Below, piece after piece: positions 25,224-33,683 of a stretch of 37,834 nucleotides of DNA. The notes below the pieces were generated by a model that saw nothing but the letters and a program-made list of their open reading frames with translations, ran no database searches and was not told the DNA's origin. The translations under genes and the position numbers were made by a program. Location: NCBI RefSeq assembly GCF_001418335.1, contig NZ_LIPP01000128.1:1-37834 (forward strand), in the 5' to 3' direction. Source of the DNA: Streptomyces aurantiacus. GTDB taxonomy: Bacteria; Actinomycetota; Actinomycetes; Streptomycetales; Streptomycetaceae. Within the stretch, counting starts at the first letter, position 1, and each line of letters opens with the position of its first letter.

Positions 25224-26846
25224 ATGCCAGCCGAGCCGGGCCCCGACGGTGCCCCGAACCCCGACGACGTACCGCGGCTGCTGGAGGCGATGCGGGCGGT
25301 GGGAAACGGTCTGCACCTGCGGTCCACGCTGGAGCGGATCTGCGAGACCGCGGCGGAGCTGGCGAGCGCCCGGTATGCGGCGGTCGGGCTGGCGGCGGAG
25401 TGCGGGGACGAACTCACCGAGCGCGTGAGCGAGGACACCGACGGAGAGGCGATCCGGTGGGTCGGGCGGCTGCCGGACGGACCCGAGGGAACCCGCCATG
25501 CGCCGGCCGACGGACGCCTGGGCGTCCCCATCCAGGTGCGGGGCGAGCGACTGGGCACCCTCTACCTCGCCGAGAAACATGGCGGCGGCCCGTTCGGCGA
25601 GCACGACCTCGACATGGTGCGCGTCCTGGCGCGGGAGGCGGGCATCGCCCTGGGGAACGCGCGACTGTACGCGGCCGCCGAGCGGCGTGAGCGCTGGATC
25701 GACGGTTCGGTGGCCGTCACCACCGCGCTGCTCTCCGGAGGGGACGCCGACGAAGCCCTCCAGGTGGTCGCGGAACAGGCCCGCCGGCTCTCGGACTCGA
25801 TGGCAGGGCTCGTGCTGCTGCCCGCGGCCGAGGGCGGACTGGAGATCGTCGCCGTGGCGTCCGAGCGGCCGGCGCGGTCGTTGGGGCTGGTCGTGCCGCC
25901 CCAGAACGCGATGGTGGGCGAAATCCTCGCGGGCCGGGCGGTGTTCGTCGAGGACGCGGCCACCGATCCGCGTATGCTCGCCGGCCTCGCCCGCGACTAC
26001 GGACCGACGATGATCCTTCCCCTCCGGAGCGGCGGCCGGGTCCTGGGGACGCTCGTCATGGCGCGCGCGGGAGGCGCGCGTGCGTTCACGGAGGTCGAGC
26101 GCACCCTGGCGACACAGTTCGCCTCGCAGGCCGCGCTCGCCCTGATGATGGCCGAGGCGCAGCGCGACCGGGAGCGGCTCGCGGTCTACGAGGACCGTGA
26201 CCGCATCGCCCGTGACCTGCACGACCTCGTCATCCAGCGGCTGTTCTCCACCGGGATGCTGCTGGAGGGCGCACAGCGCCGGTCCGTGCTGCCCGAGGTG
26301 CGGCGGGGCGTCGGCAAGGCGGTCGACGAACTCGATGTCACCATCCAGGAGATCCGTACGGCCGTCTTCGCGCTCCAGCAGGGACCGGCGGAGTTTCCGA
26401 CAGGGCTGCGGACGCGCGTACTGCGCGAGATCACCATGGCTGCCGTACCGCTCGGCTTCAAGCCGTCCCACCGATTCGTCGGTCCCGTCGACACGCTGGT
26501 CGGCGAACTCACGGCGAAGAACCTCATCGCGGCCCTCCGCGAAGCCCTGTCCAACGCCTACCGGCACGCGAGGGCGTCCCGTGTCGACGTGACCGTGGAC
26601 GCGACGGCACGGCTTCCGGACGGGAAGTCCGGGGTACGCCTGACGGTCGCGGACGACGGCGTCGGCATCCCCGAAGGGGGCAGGCGCAGTGGGCTGAAGA
26701 ACCTGAAGCGGCGGGCGGAGTCCCTCGGCGGGGACAGCTGGTACGGGCCGGGGACCGGGACGGGCGAGCCGGGCGCCGGGACGGCTGGGCCGGGGGCCGG
26801 AAAGGACGGTGGCGGTACGTCGGTGGTCTGGGAGGCGCCGTACTGA
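25224..26846 (+). CDS. two-GAF sensor histidine kinase, DosS/DevS-like
   Basis: A 540-aa soluble sensor kinase: GAF-A (about 18-150), GAF-B (about 160-310), HisKA_3 dimerisation helix with His333 in RDLHDLVIQRLFSTG, and a HATPase domain (N444 in REALSNAYRHA; DDGVGIP at 477-483). A Gly/Pro-rich linker (509-530) lies before the last strand. The DLHDxVIQRLF motif and GAF pair are those of the mycobacterial hypoxia/NO sensors DosS and DosT. GAF-A is shortened: about 25 residues expected before the LGVP motif are missing, although His92 sits at the spacing of the DosS haem ligand. No response regulator is adjacent. It starts 48 bp after the cydCD stop, which suggests a redox context. Confidence 0.88.
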   Translation: MPAEPGPDGAPNPDDVPRLLEAMRAVGNGLHLRSTLERICETAAELASARYAAVGLAAECGDELTERVSEDTDGEAIRWVGRLPDGPEGTRHAPADGRLGVPIQVRGERLGTLYLAEKHGGGPFGEHDLDMVRVLAREAGIALGNARLYAAAERRERWIDGSVAVTTALLSGGDADEALQVVAEQARRLSDSMAGLVLLPAAEGGLEIVAVASERPARSLGLVVPPQNAMVGEILAGRAVFVEDAATDPRMLAGLARDYGPTMILPLRSGGRVLGTLVMARAGGARAFTEVERTLATQFASQAALALMMAEAQRDRERLAVYEDRDRIARDLHDLVIQRLFSTGMLLEGAQRRSVLPEVRRGVGKAVDELDVTIQEIRTAVFALQQGPAEFPTGLRTRVLREITMAAVPLGFKPSHRFVGPVDTLVGELTAKNLIAALREALSNAYRHARASRVDVTVDATARLPDGKSGVRLTVADDGVGIPEGGRRSGLKNLKRRAESLGGDSWYGPGTGTGEPGAGTAGPGAGKDGGGTSVVWEAPY

Positions 26847-27003
26847 ACCCGGCCCGTCGAATCGGCCCGCCGAACGGGCTCACCGCACCGGTGTCGGCGG
26901 GCCCCTGTTCGGCCCAGTGCGGTGGTCCGTCCGTGACAACCGCTCCCCCAGGTGCACGACGTGGACGGGACCCGAGCGGTGCCCGCGCGGCACGATCCAT
27001 GTC

Positions 27004-28059
27004 ATGCGCTCACGTCGTCGCCGCCCCCTGCTCGCCCCGGTGCTGCTGTGCGCGGTGGCCGTCCTGGTGGCCCGGCCCACGGCGGCCACCGGAGACACCG
27101 ACAGTTCCGGTGAGACCGACGGGGCCGGCGCCGAGGTCCTACGGCTGTACAAGGAGGCGTCAGTCGCTGCAGAGCGGTACGAGGCAGGGCGCCGCGAGGC
27201 CGAGTCGCAGCGGAACCGGGCGCGGCGGCTGGAGCGGCTTCTTGCACGGGAGCGGCAGGACATCGCAGTACTGCGCGCGGACCTCGGCCGCATCGCGCGC
27301 GCCCAGTACCGCGACGGCGGCGGGCTCCCGCCCACCGCGCGGATGCTTCTCGCGAAGAGCCCCGAAGAACTGATGCGCGGCCGGTATGCGCTGTGGCGGG
27401 CGGATCTGGCGGTCGACAACGCGGTCGCCAAGAGCCGCAGGGCCGAGACCCGGCTCACCGCCGACGAGGCGAAAGCGGCATCCGCCTGGCAGGCACTGGA
27501 ACGCCGCAACGACGAACTCGCCGAGGTCAAACGGGGGATCGAGCGCAAGCTGAAGGAGGCCCAGGGGTCGCTCCAGGGGCAGGCGGACGCGTCGGCCGCC
27601 GCCGGTGCGTGCCGGGGGCCCGTCCGGCTCGACCAGCCGCGCACGAACTTCGAGCAGCCGTGGATCCCGCCGGTGGAGACGTACGCGCTCTCCGCGGGGT
27701 TCGGCAGCGGCGGCGAACACTGGGCGAGCCGGCACACCGGGCAGGACTTCGCGGTGGACATCGGCACGCCGGTGCGTTCGGTGGGCAAGGGGCGGGTGGT
27801 GAAGGTGTCGTGCGGCGGCCCGTTCGGCATCGAGGTCGTGGTGAAGCACGCGAAGGGCTACTACACGCAGTACGCCCACCTGTCCGCGGTCGCCGTGGAC
27901 CAGGGGGAGCGGGTGTCCGTCGGGCAGTGGGTCGGCCAGTCGGGCACGACCGGCAACTCGACCGGGCCGCACCTGCACTTCGAGGTGCGCCTGACCCCGC
28001 AGTCGGGCTCGGCGGTCGATCCGCGGGAGTGGCTGGCCGCGCGGGGGGTTCAGCTCTAG
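27004..28059 (+). CDS. secreted M23 (LytM) peptidase with coiled coil
   Basis: A 351-aa exported protein: basic N-terminus plus hydrophobic segment (MRSRRRRPLLAPVLLCAVAV) as signal peptide, a coiled-coil region rich in Arg/Glu/Ala (about 42-195), and a C-terminal M23 domain (about 225-350). Zinc ligands are visible as His244 and Asp248 in RHTGQDF and His325 in HLHFEV, with His323 also conserved, so it should be an active glycyl-glycine-type endopeptidase cutting peptidoglycan cross-links. The frame is open from 26809 but the signal peptide fixes the start at 27004. No strong ribosome binding site is seen. Confidence 0.88.
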   Translation: MRSRRRRPLLAPVLLCAVAVLVARPTAATGDTDSSGETDGAGAEVLRLYKEASVAAERYEAGRREAESQRNRARRLERLLARERQDIAVLRADLGRIARAQYRDGGGLPPTARMLLAKSPEELMRGRYALWRADLAVDNAVAKSRRAETRLTADEAKAASAWQALERRNDELAEVKRGIERKLKEAQGSLQGQADASAAAGACRGPVRLDQPRTNFEQPWIPPVETYALSAGFGSGGEHWASRHTGQDFAVDIGTPVRSVGKGRVVKVSCGGPFGIEVVVKHAKGYYTQYAHLSAVAVDQGERVSVGQWVGQSGTTGNSTGPHLHFEVRLTPQSGSAVDPREWLAARGVQL

Positions 28060-28105
28060 TTGAGCTCTGGAGGGGAGCGAAGAGGGCGGAGAGCGCCGTT
28101 CTGTC

Positions 28106-28975
28106 CTACTGGTGCTCCGCGAGTATCCGCTCGATCACGACGGCCACTCCGTCCTCCGTGTTGGCGGCCGTGCGTCCGGACGCCGCGGCGATCACGTCGG
28201 GGTGCGCGTTGCCCATCGCGTACGACGTGCCCGCCCAGGTGAGCATTTCCACGTCGTTCGGCATGTCACCGAAGGCGACGACCTCTTCGTGCGAGATACC
28301 GCGCTCGGCGCAGCACAGCGCGAGGGTGCTGGCCTTCGAGACGCCAGGGCCGCTGATCTCCAGCAGCGCGCTGGGGCTGGACCGGGTCACGTTGGCCCGG
28401 TCGCCGATGGCCAGCCGGGCGGTCATGAGGAAGTCGTCCGGGGCGATCTCGTGGTGGTACGCGAGGATCTTGAGCACCGGCTCATCGGCACCCGGGGCGT
28501 CGGGCGCCAGGAGTTTCTCGGCGGGCGCGAGGGTGTCGGGAGCTTCCAGATGCATCTTCGGGTACGCGGGCTCCTGGTAGAAGCCGTACGTTCGCTCGAT
28601 GGCGAAGAGGGTCCCCGGAGCGGCGTCGCGCAACAGCCGTACGGCGTCGAACGCGTTCTCCCGCGCAAGCTCCCGGACCTTGACGAAGCGGTGGGCGCCG
28701 GGGCCGCCGTGCAGATCGACCACGGCCGCGCCGTTTCCGCAGATGGCGAGGCCGTGCCCGTGGACGTGATCGCTGACGACGTCCATCCAGCGCGCCGGGC
28801 GGCCGGTCACGAAGAAGACCTCGATGCCCGCCTCCTCGGCGGCTGCCAGGGCGGCCACCGTGCGCGGTGAGACGGTTTTGTCGTCGCCCAGCAGGGTGCC
28901 GTCGAGATCCGTGGCGATCAGGCGGGTCGGGAGGGGGGAGGCCGGAATCCCGGGCCGTCGGGTCGCTGAGGTCAC
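28106..28975 (-). CDS. HAD-superfamily Cof-type phosphatase
   Basis: A 289-aa HAD-IIB phosphatase. Motif I DLDGTLL carries the nucleophile and acid aspartates; motif II is FFVTGR; the motif III lysine lies in GVSKASTLAL; motif IV is FGDMPNDVEML. Such enzymes dephosphorylate sugar phosphates or cofactor precursors such as FMN or PLP; the substrate is not predictable. The GTG at 28975 (VTSATRRPG) has GGGAG 9 nt upstream; the ATG at 28993 has none. The same frame is open much further upstream, but that is antisense to the neighbouring oxidoreductase. Confidence 0.9.
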   Translation of the reverse strand: MTSATRRPGIPASPLPTRLIATDLDGTLLGDDKTVSPRTVAALAAAEEAGIEVFFVTGRPARWMDVVSDHVHGHGLAICGNGAAVVDLHGGPGAHRFVKVRELARENAFDAVRLLRDAAPGTLFAIERTYGFYQEPAYPKMHLEAPDTLAPAEKLLAPDAPGADEPVLKILAYHHEIAPDDFLMTARLAIGDRANVTRSSPSALLEISGPGVSKASTLALCCAERGISHEEVVAFGDMPNDVEMLTWAGTSYAMGNAHPDVIAAASGRTAANTEDGVAVVIERILAEHQ

Positions 28976-29109
28976 CGCCCCATTCTCCCGCATATGCGCG
29001 CACGGGCGTGCGGCGGTCCGCGCATGTGAGTGACTTACGTCCCCACCTGCGCTTTTACGCGGCCCGACGGCCGATGTCGGAGGGAGGCGTGACGGCAGCA
29101 CGGCCGCCG

Positions 29110-30021
29110 TCAGGCGAGCTGCGCGACCGCTTCCGTCGCGATGTGTTCGAAGACCTTCTCGTCCGCCGCGAAGTCGGAGTCCGGGATGGGCCAGTGGATC
29201 GCGATGTCCGTGAAGCCCAGCTCCAGGTGGCGCCCCGCGAAGTCGACGAACGCGTCGAGGGACTCCAGCGGACGGCCGCGGTCCGGGGTGAAGCCGGTGA
29301 GCAGGACCTTGTCGAGTTCGCGCACATCGCGGCCGGCCGCCTCGCACGCGGCGGCCAGCTTCTCCATCTGGCCACGCAGGGCGTCCACCGACTGCTCCGG
29401 AGTGCCCGTCTCGAAGAGCTTCGGGTCGCCCGTGGTCACCCACGCCTGACCGTGCGCCGCGGCCAGTTTCAGCCCGCGCGGCCCGGTGGCGGCCACGGCG
29501 AAGGGCAGCCGGGGGCGCTGGACGCAGCCGGGGATGTTGTAGGCCTCGTGCACCGAGTAGAACGTGCCGTCGTACGACACGGTGTCCTCGGTGAGCAGCC
29601 GGTTGAGGAGCGGTACGAATTCGGCGAAGCGGTCGGCCCGCTCGCGCGGCGTCCACGGCTCCTCGCCGGTGCGCAGCAGCGTCGTGGCGTCGAAGCCGGA
29701 ACCGCCCGCGCCGATGCCCAGTGTGATCCGGCCGCCGGAAATGTCGTCGAGCGCAATCAGTTCCTTGGCGAGGGTCACCGGGTGCCGGAAGTTCGGGGAG
29801 GTCACCAGTGTGCCGAGGCGCAGACGGTCGGTGGCGCCCGCGGCGGCGGTCAGCGTCGGGACGGCGCCGTACCAGGGGCCTTCGCGGAACGTCCGCCACG
29901 CCAGATGGTCGTACGTGAAGGCGGTGTGGAACCCGAGCTGCTCGGCGCGTTGCCAGGTGGAACGTCCTCCCTCGTGCCAGCGGAGGTACGGCAGGATCAC
30001 GGTGCTCAGGCGCAGACTCAT
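29110..30021 (-). CDS. LLM-class F420-dependent oxidoreductase
   Basis: A 303-aa bacterial-luciferase-like TIM barrel of the type that uses coenzyme F420 in actinobacteria. Marks: FTYDHLAW, LGTLVTSPNFRHPVTLAKEL, and RITLGIGAGGSGFDAT. It hydrogenates or oxidises unknown substrates. The start at 30021 (MSLRLSTVILPYLRW) leaves the 166-bp palindrome fully in the leader; a longer frame to 30102 would run through the palindrome and is unlikely. Confidence 0.88.
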   Translation of the reverse strand: MSLRLSTVILPYLRWHEGGRSTWQRAEQLGFHTAFTYDHLAWRTFREGPWYGAVPTLTAAAGATDRLRLGTLVTSPNFRHPVTLAKELIALDDISGGRITLGIGAGGSGFDATTLLRTGEEPWTPRERADRFAEFVPLLNRLLTEDTVSYDGTFYSVHEAYNIPGCVQRPRLPFAVAATGPRGLKLAAAHGQAWVTTGDPKLFETGTPEQSVDALRGQMEKLAAACEAAGRDVRELDKVLLTGFTPDRGRPLESLDAFVDFAGRHLELGFTDIAIHWPIPDSDFAADEKVFEHIATEAVAQLA

Positions 30022-30032
30022 GCTGCAGAGCC

Positions 30033-30198
30033 TAGGGCCCTTCTGATGGATCTCCGTGGGGAAGGAGCGGCGTTCGGTGCGTGCTCTCGGCGTGCCGGGC
30101 ACAGGCCCGCGTACTGGACGTACTTGGGTCTGTGCCCGGTGCGGCGAGAGTGCGTGCCGGGCGTCGCGACGCCGCGGAGATCCATCAGAAGGGCCCTA
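30033..30198. repeat. 166-bp imperfect palindrome (possible MITE-like or RNA hairpin element)
   Basis: Perfect 24-bp arms (30033-30056 and 30175-30198, beginning TAGGGCCCTTCTGATG) enclose imperfect inner arms (about 30077-30110 and 30124-30157) around a GTAC-N5-GTAC centre. Apart from the innermost two positions and one G/C change, the differences between the inner arms are transitions that leave G-U pairs, so a transcript could fold nearly end to end. It fills almost the whole gap between kptA and the LLM gene. Confidence 0.85.
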
Positions 30199-30209
30199 AG
30201 CGCAGCCGC

Positions 30210-30788
30210 TCAGTGCGTGGCCGGGAACCGCAGGTGGCGCGGAGGGACGGCGGCCGTGAGCCAGACGCCGTTGGCGCTGACCTTGAAGACATGGCCGTCG
30301 CGGTGCATCGCGCCGGCGTCCACGGAGAGCACGACGGGGCGGCCACGGCGGGCCCCGACGCGGGTCGCCGTCTCGCGGTCGGCCGAGAGGTGCACGTCGT
30401 GCCGGTTCATGGGCCTCAAGCCCTCGGCGCGGATCGCTTCCAGACTGCGGGCGACGGTGCCGTGGTAGAGGTACGCGGGCGGGGTCGCCGACGGCAGTCC
30501 GAGGTCGACCTCCACGGAGTGGCCCTGGCTGGCGCGGATCAGGGTGCCCTCGATCGCGAAGCGCCTCTTGTCGTTGTTGGCGACCACGTGATCGAGCTCG
30601 CCCCGGGTGAACCGGAAGCCGTGCGCGGCAGCCGCGGCCATCAAGGTGCCGATCTCGACCCAGCCGCCCTCGCCGAGCGTGAGCCCGATCCGCTCCGGCT
30701 GATGCCGCAGATGTTTCGAGAGGTACTTCGACACCTTCACGGTGCGCCTCTCGTCCACGCCGTTCTCGGGCAGGTCTCTTTCGTTCAT
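30210..30788 (-). CDS. kptA: RNA 2'-phosphotransferase, Tpt1/KptA family
   Basis: A 192-aa Tpt1/KptA enzyme, which in fungi moves a 2'-phosphate from spliced tRNA to NAD+. Bacterial versions retain the activity, but their natural substrate is unresolved. Motifs: VSKYLSKHLRHQPERIGLTL, then GWVEIGTLM (RNA-binding lobe), NNDKRRF, YLYHGT and HVHLS (NAD-binding lobe with the catalytic Arg/His set). Start at 30788 (MNERDLPENGV); a GTG within RRTVKVSKYL, preceded by GAGAGG, is an alternative. It stands apart from tRNA genes. Confidence 0.92.
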   Translation of the reverse strand: MNERDLPENGVDERRTVKVSKYLSKHLRHQPERIGLTLGEGGWVEIGTLMAAAAAHGFRFTRGELDHVVANNDKRRFAIEGTLIRASQGHSVEVDLGLPSATPPAYLYHGTVARSLEAIRAEGLRPMNRHDVHLSADRETATRVGARRGRPVVLSVDAGAMHRDGHVFKVSANGVWLTAAVPPRHLRFPATH

Positions 30789-30844
30789 TCCGTCAGGGTG
30801 CCTGGAGAGACACTGATCACGCATTTGATTTTGGCCCGGAGGTT

Positions 30845-30898
30845 TGATCCACAGCCAAATACGTTATCCACAAGCTCAGTTGGGGAATCTGTGGACAA
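30845..30898. other. cluster of three DnaA boxes
   Basis: Box 1 TGATCCACA (30845-30853, one mismatch), box 2 TTATCCACA (30864-30872, perfect) and box 3 TGTGGACAA (30890-30898; complement TTGTCCACA, the Streptomyces consensus). They occupy the gap between the kptA and MerR genes. Such clusters outside oriC bind DnaA and limit replication initiation in S. coelicolor. Confidence 0.8.
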
Positions 30899-30910
30899 CT
30901 AGCGGGCAAT

Positions 30911-31867
30911 TCAGGCCGGTTCGTCAACTTCAGCCCCTTGGTTGCTATTTGCGGCTAGCTGGTCCATGGCCCGTGCCCGGGCCTCGCGTTCGGCCGCCAG
31001 CGCGATGAACTCGGCCGCGTGCTCCACGCCGACCAGCCCTTCCACAAGGGACATTGTCGTCGCGGGTAGCGCCAGAGTGCGTGACTTTTCCGTGCCCGAC
31101 CGGGGTTGTTCCACACCGAGGTGCCGACGCAGCTGCTGTTGGGCGAAGCGCTGCATGGCGCGCGCCAGTTCGGCGTCCACCGTCTGTCGTGCGAGCGGTC
31201 GCAGTCGTCGTACGAGCGCGGCCGCTTCCGCTGCGTCCGCGTCGGTCGGCGGGTGATCGCCGAAACAGCGGGCGAAGACGTGCTCGGTCGTGAACTCCAG
31301 GAAACGGGCGGCGATGTGCTCGACCTGCCCTCTCAACTCCCGCAGCTGGTCGGAGATCGCGGGCAGCGGAACACCCGCCTGGTGCAACTCGGCGGCCACC
31401 GCGAGCTCTTGGGGGCTCGGCACGAGGAACGCGTCCTCCTGTCCCGGGATCTGTCCCGGAATTCGTTCGAGCACGCCCAGCTCGACGGCCTCGGCCACCG
31501 CCGCGTCGCCGGGCTCGCCGCCGAACCGCTCATCGAGCTCGGCCCGCGAGATACGGACCGCCTCCTCGTCCGTCCACGGCCCGTCGACCTCGGCGACCAG
31601 GCCGAGCACGCCGCCGAGGCCGCGCCCCGCGTCCCAGGCCTCCAGGAGCTCCTTGATGGAGGCCAGGGTGTAACCGCGGTCCAGCAGGTCCGCGATCTGC
31701 CGCAGCCGGGCCAGATGCGTGTCCGCGTAGACGTTGGCGCGGCCCCGCCGCTCGGGGCGGGGGAGCAGCCCGCGGTCCTGGTAGGCGCGGATGGTCCGGA
31801 CCGTGGCGCCACTGTGGTGCGCCAGGTCCTCGATCCGGTACGCGACACCGGCCGGCTCGTCGATCAC
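30911..31867 (-). CDS. MerR-family transcriptional regulator
   Basis: A 318-aa MerR regulator: helix-turn-helix at about 10-78 (YRIEDLAHHSGATVRTIRAY, then QDRGLLPRPERRGRANVY) and an unusually long C-terminal region (about 240 residues) of helices without cysteines, so metal sensing is unlikely. A local duplication IPGQIPGQ occurs at about 137-144. GTG start at 31867 with an AGGGAC-type site. It lies 61 bp downstream of the hydrolase-SDR gene on the same strand and may regulate it (inference). Confidence 0.87.
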   Translation of the reverse strand: MIDEPAGVAYRIEDLAHHSGATVRTIRAYQDRGLLPRPERRGRANVYADTHLARLRQIADLLDRGYTLASIKELLEAWDAGRGLGGVLGLVAEVDGPWTDEEAVRISRAELDERFGGEPGDAAVAEAVELGVLERIPGQIPGQEDAFLVPSPQELAVAAELHQAGVPLPAISDQLRELRGQVEHIAARFLEFTTEHVFARCFGDHPPTDADAAEAAALVRRLRPLARQTVDAELARAMQRFAQQQLRRHLGVEQPRSGTEKSRTLALPATTMSLVEGLVGVEHAAEFIALAAEREARARAMDQLAANSNQGAEVDEPA

Positions 31868-31875
31868 AGTCCCTG

Positions 31876-31910
31876 CCCTTCCGACCCTTCCGACCCTTCC
31901 GAACTTCCGA
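31876..31910. repeat. 9-bp tandem repeat CCCTTCCGA, about four copies
   Basis: Three exact copies and one imperfect copy fill half of the gap between the SDR-fusion stop and the MerR start. The MerR ribosome binding region lies at its edge, so copy number could affect spacing or expression. Confidence 0.7.
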
Positions 31911-31928
31911 GCCCGTGTGCGATGACGG

Positions 31929-33683
31929 TCACAGCGGCGGCTTCATTCGTGCGATCGCGCGCAGCGCCCCGGGAGCGAAACGGGACAGGAGACGGCCGCC
32001 GCGCGCCTCCGCCGTCACGGGCACCACGGCCTGGTTGCGGACGACGGCCCGCAGAACGGCCGCGGCGACCTTCTCCGGCGGGTAGTTGCGCAGCCCGTAC
32101 AGCCGCGCGGACTTCTTCCGGCGCCGCTCCTCCTCGTCGGGGTCGACTCCCGTGAAGCGGGCGGTCGAGGTGATGGCGGTGTTGACGAATCCGGGGCAGA
32201 TCACCGAGACCCCGATGCCCTGGCCCGCCAGCTCGGCGCGCAGACACTCGCTGAGCATCAGCACCGCCGCCTTGGAGGTGCTGTAGGCGGGCAGTGCTCT
32301 CGACGGCAGATACGCGGCCGCCGACGCGGTGTTGACGATGTGGCCGCCCTGTCCGCGCTCGGCCATCTGCTTCCCGAAGAGCCGGCAGCCATGGATCACA
32401 CCCCACAGATTGACGTCGAGCACCTTCCGCCAGTCCTCCGCGGTGGTGTCGAAGAAGGAGCCGGACAGCCCGATCCCGGCGTTGTTCACCAGGACGTCGA
32501 CGACCCCGTACTCGGCGGCGACCTTCGCGGCGAACTGTTCCATGGCCTGCTCGTCCGAAACGTCGACCGTCTCGCCCCAGGCCTCCGGGGCGCCGGCCGA
32601 CCGGCAAAGCTCGGCGGTGCGCGCCGCACCGTGCGCGTTCCGGTCGACGGCCACCACGCGCGCGCCCGCCTCGGCGAACGCGAGGGCGGTGGCCCGGCCG
32701 ATGCCGCTGCCCGCGCCGGTGACCAGTACGAGCTGCCCGCCGAAGCGCTCGGCGTGCGGGCCGCGCACCGCGGGTGCTGGCCGCCCACCCTCGGTCGCGG
32801 TCACGAAGTCCGTGATCCAGGCGGCCAGTTGGTCGGGCCGGGTGCGCGGAACCCAGTGCTTCGCCGGGAGGGTGCGACGCACCAACCGCGGGGCCCACAG
32901 CTCCAGTTCGTCATAGAGCCGCTCCGACAGGAACGCGTCTCCCAGCGGGGTGATGAGCTGCACGGGCGCGTGCGCGTACGCGTCGGTGCGCGGCTTGCGC
33001 AGCCGTGGACGGACGTTGTCGCGGTACAGCCACGCGCCGTGGGCGGCGTCCGTCGGCAACGACGAGGTCGGATAGTCGCCCGTGGGGACCTTCTCCAGCC
33101 GGCGAAGGATCTTGGGCCACTGCTTGCCGAGGGGGCCGCGCCAGGCCAGTTCGGGCAGGACGGGGGTGTGCAGCAGGTACACGTACCAGGACTTGGCGCC
33201 CTGACCGAGCAGTTGACCGACCCTGCGGGGTGTCGGGCGGGACACGCGCTTCTTGATCCAGTGCCCGAAGTGGTCGAGGGAAGGGCCGGACATCGACGTG
33301 AAGGAGGCGATGCGCCCTTCCGTGCGCTTGACCGTGGTGAACTCCCAGGCCTGCACCGAACCCCAGTCGTGGCCCACCAGGTGCACGGGCCGGTTCGGGC
33401 TGACCGCGTCCACCACCGCCAGGAAGTCGTCCGTCAGCTTCTCCAGGGTGAACCCGCCGCGCAGGGGCCGGGGCGCGGTGGACCTGCCGTGGCCGCGCAC
33501 GTCGTACAGCACGACATGGAAGCGCTCCGCGAGGCGTCCGGCGACCTCCGACCAGACCTCCTTGGAGTCCGGATAGCCGTGCACGAGCACCACCGTGGGC
33601 TGCGCGGGATCGCCCCACTCGGCGACACACAGCTCGACTCCGCCCGTACGCACCCGGCGCTCGCGCGCGCCCTGAAGGGTCAC
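31929..33683 (-). CDS. alpha/beta-hydrolase - SDR fusion (EphD-like)
   Basis: A 584-aa fusion. Residues about 1-300 form an alpha/beta hydrolase of epoxide-hydrolase type: VVLVHGYPDS oxyanion region, GHDWGS with nucleophile Asp106, and AKHWVP with the probable catalytic His. Residues about 315-584 form a short-chain dehydrogenase: TGAGSGIG cofactor loop, NNAG, and catalytic YSTSK. The same two-domain order is found in mycobacterial EphD, linked to oxidised lipid or mycolate metabolism; the Streptomyces substrate is unknown. The GTG start overlaps the stop of a small upstream frame (GTGA), consistent with translational coupling. Confidence 0.9.
   Translation of the reverse strand: MTLQGARERRVRTGGVELCVAEWGDPAQPTVVLVHGYPDSKEVWSEVAGRLAERFHVVLYDVRGHGRSTAPRPLRGGFTLEKLTDDFLAVVDAVSPNRPVHLVGHDWGSVQAWEFTTVKRTEGRIASFTSMSGPSLDHFGHWIKKRVSRPTPRRVGQLLGQGAKSWYVYLLHTPVLPELAWRGPLGKQWPKILRRLEKVPTGDYPTSSLPTDAAHGAWLYRDNVRPRLRKPRTDAYAHAPVQLITPLGDAFLSERLYDELELWAPRLVRRTLPAKHWVPRTRPDQLAAWITDFVTATEGGRPAPAVRGPHAERFGGQLVLVTGAGSGIGRATALAFAEAGARVVAVDRNAHGAARTAELCRSAGAPEAWGETVDVSDEQAMEQFAAKVAAEYGVVDVLVNNAGIGLSGSFFDTTAEDWRKVLDVNLWGVIHGCRLFGKQMAERGQGGHIVNTASAAAYLPSRALPAYSTSKAAVLMLSECLRAELAGQGIGVSVICPGFVNTAITSTARFTGVDPDEEERRRKKSARLYGLRNYPPEKVAAAVLRAVVRNQAVVPVTAEARGGRLLSRFAPGALRAIARMKPPL

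Noticed and set aside
28976..29899. A 597-aa protein starting at 29899 that includes the HAD phosphatase
   Set aside because: The N-terminal part is an Arg/Pro/Ala-rich shadow frame of the LLM oxidoreductase gene, and a ribosome site precedes the HAD start.
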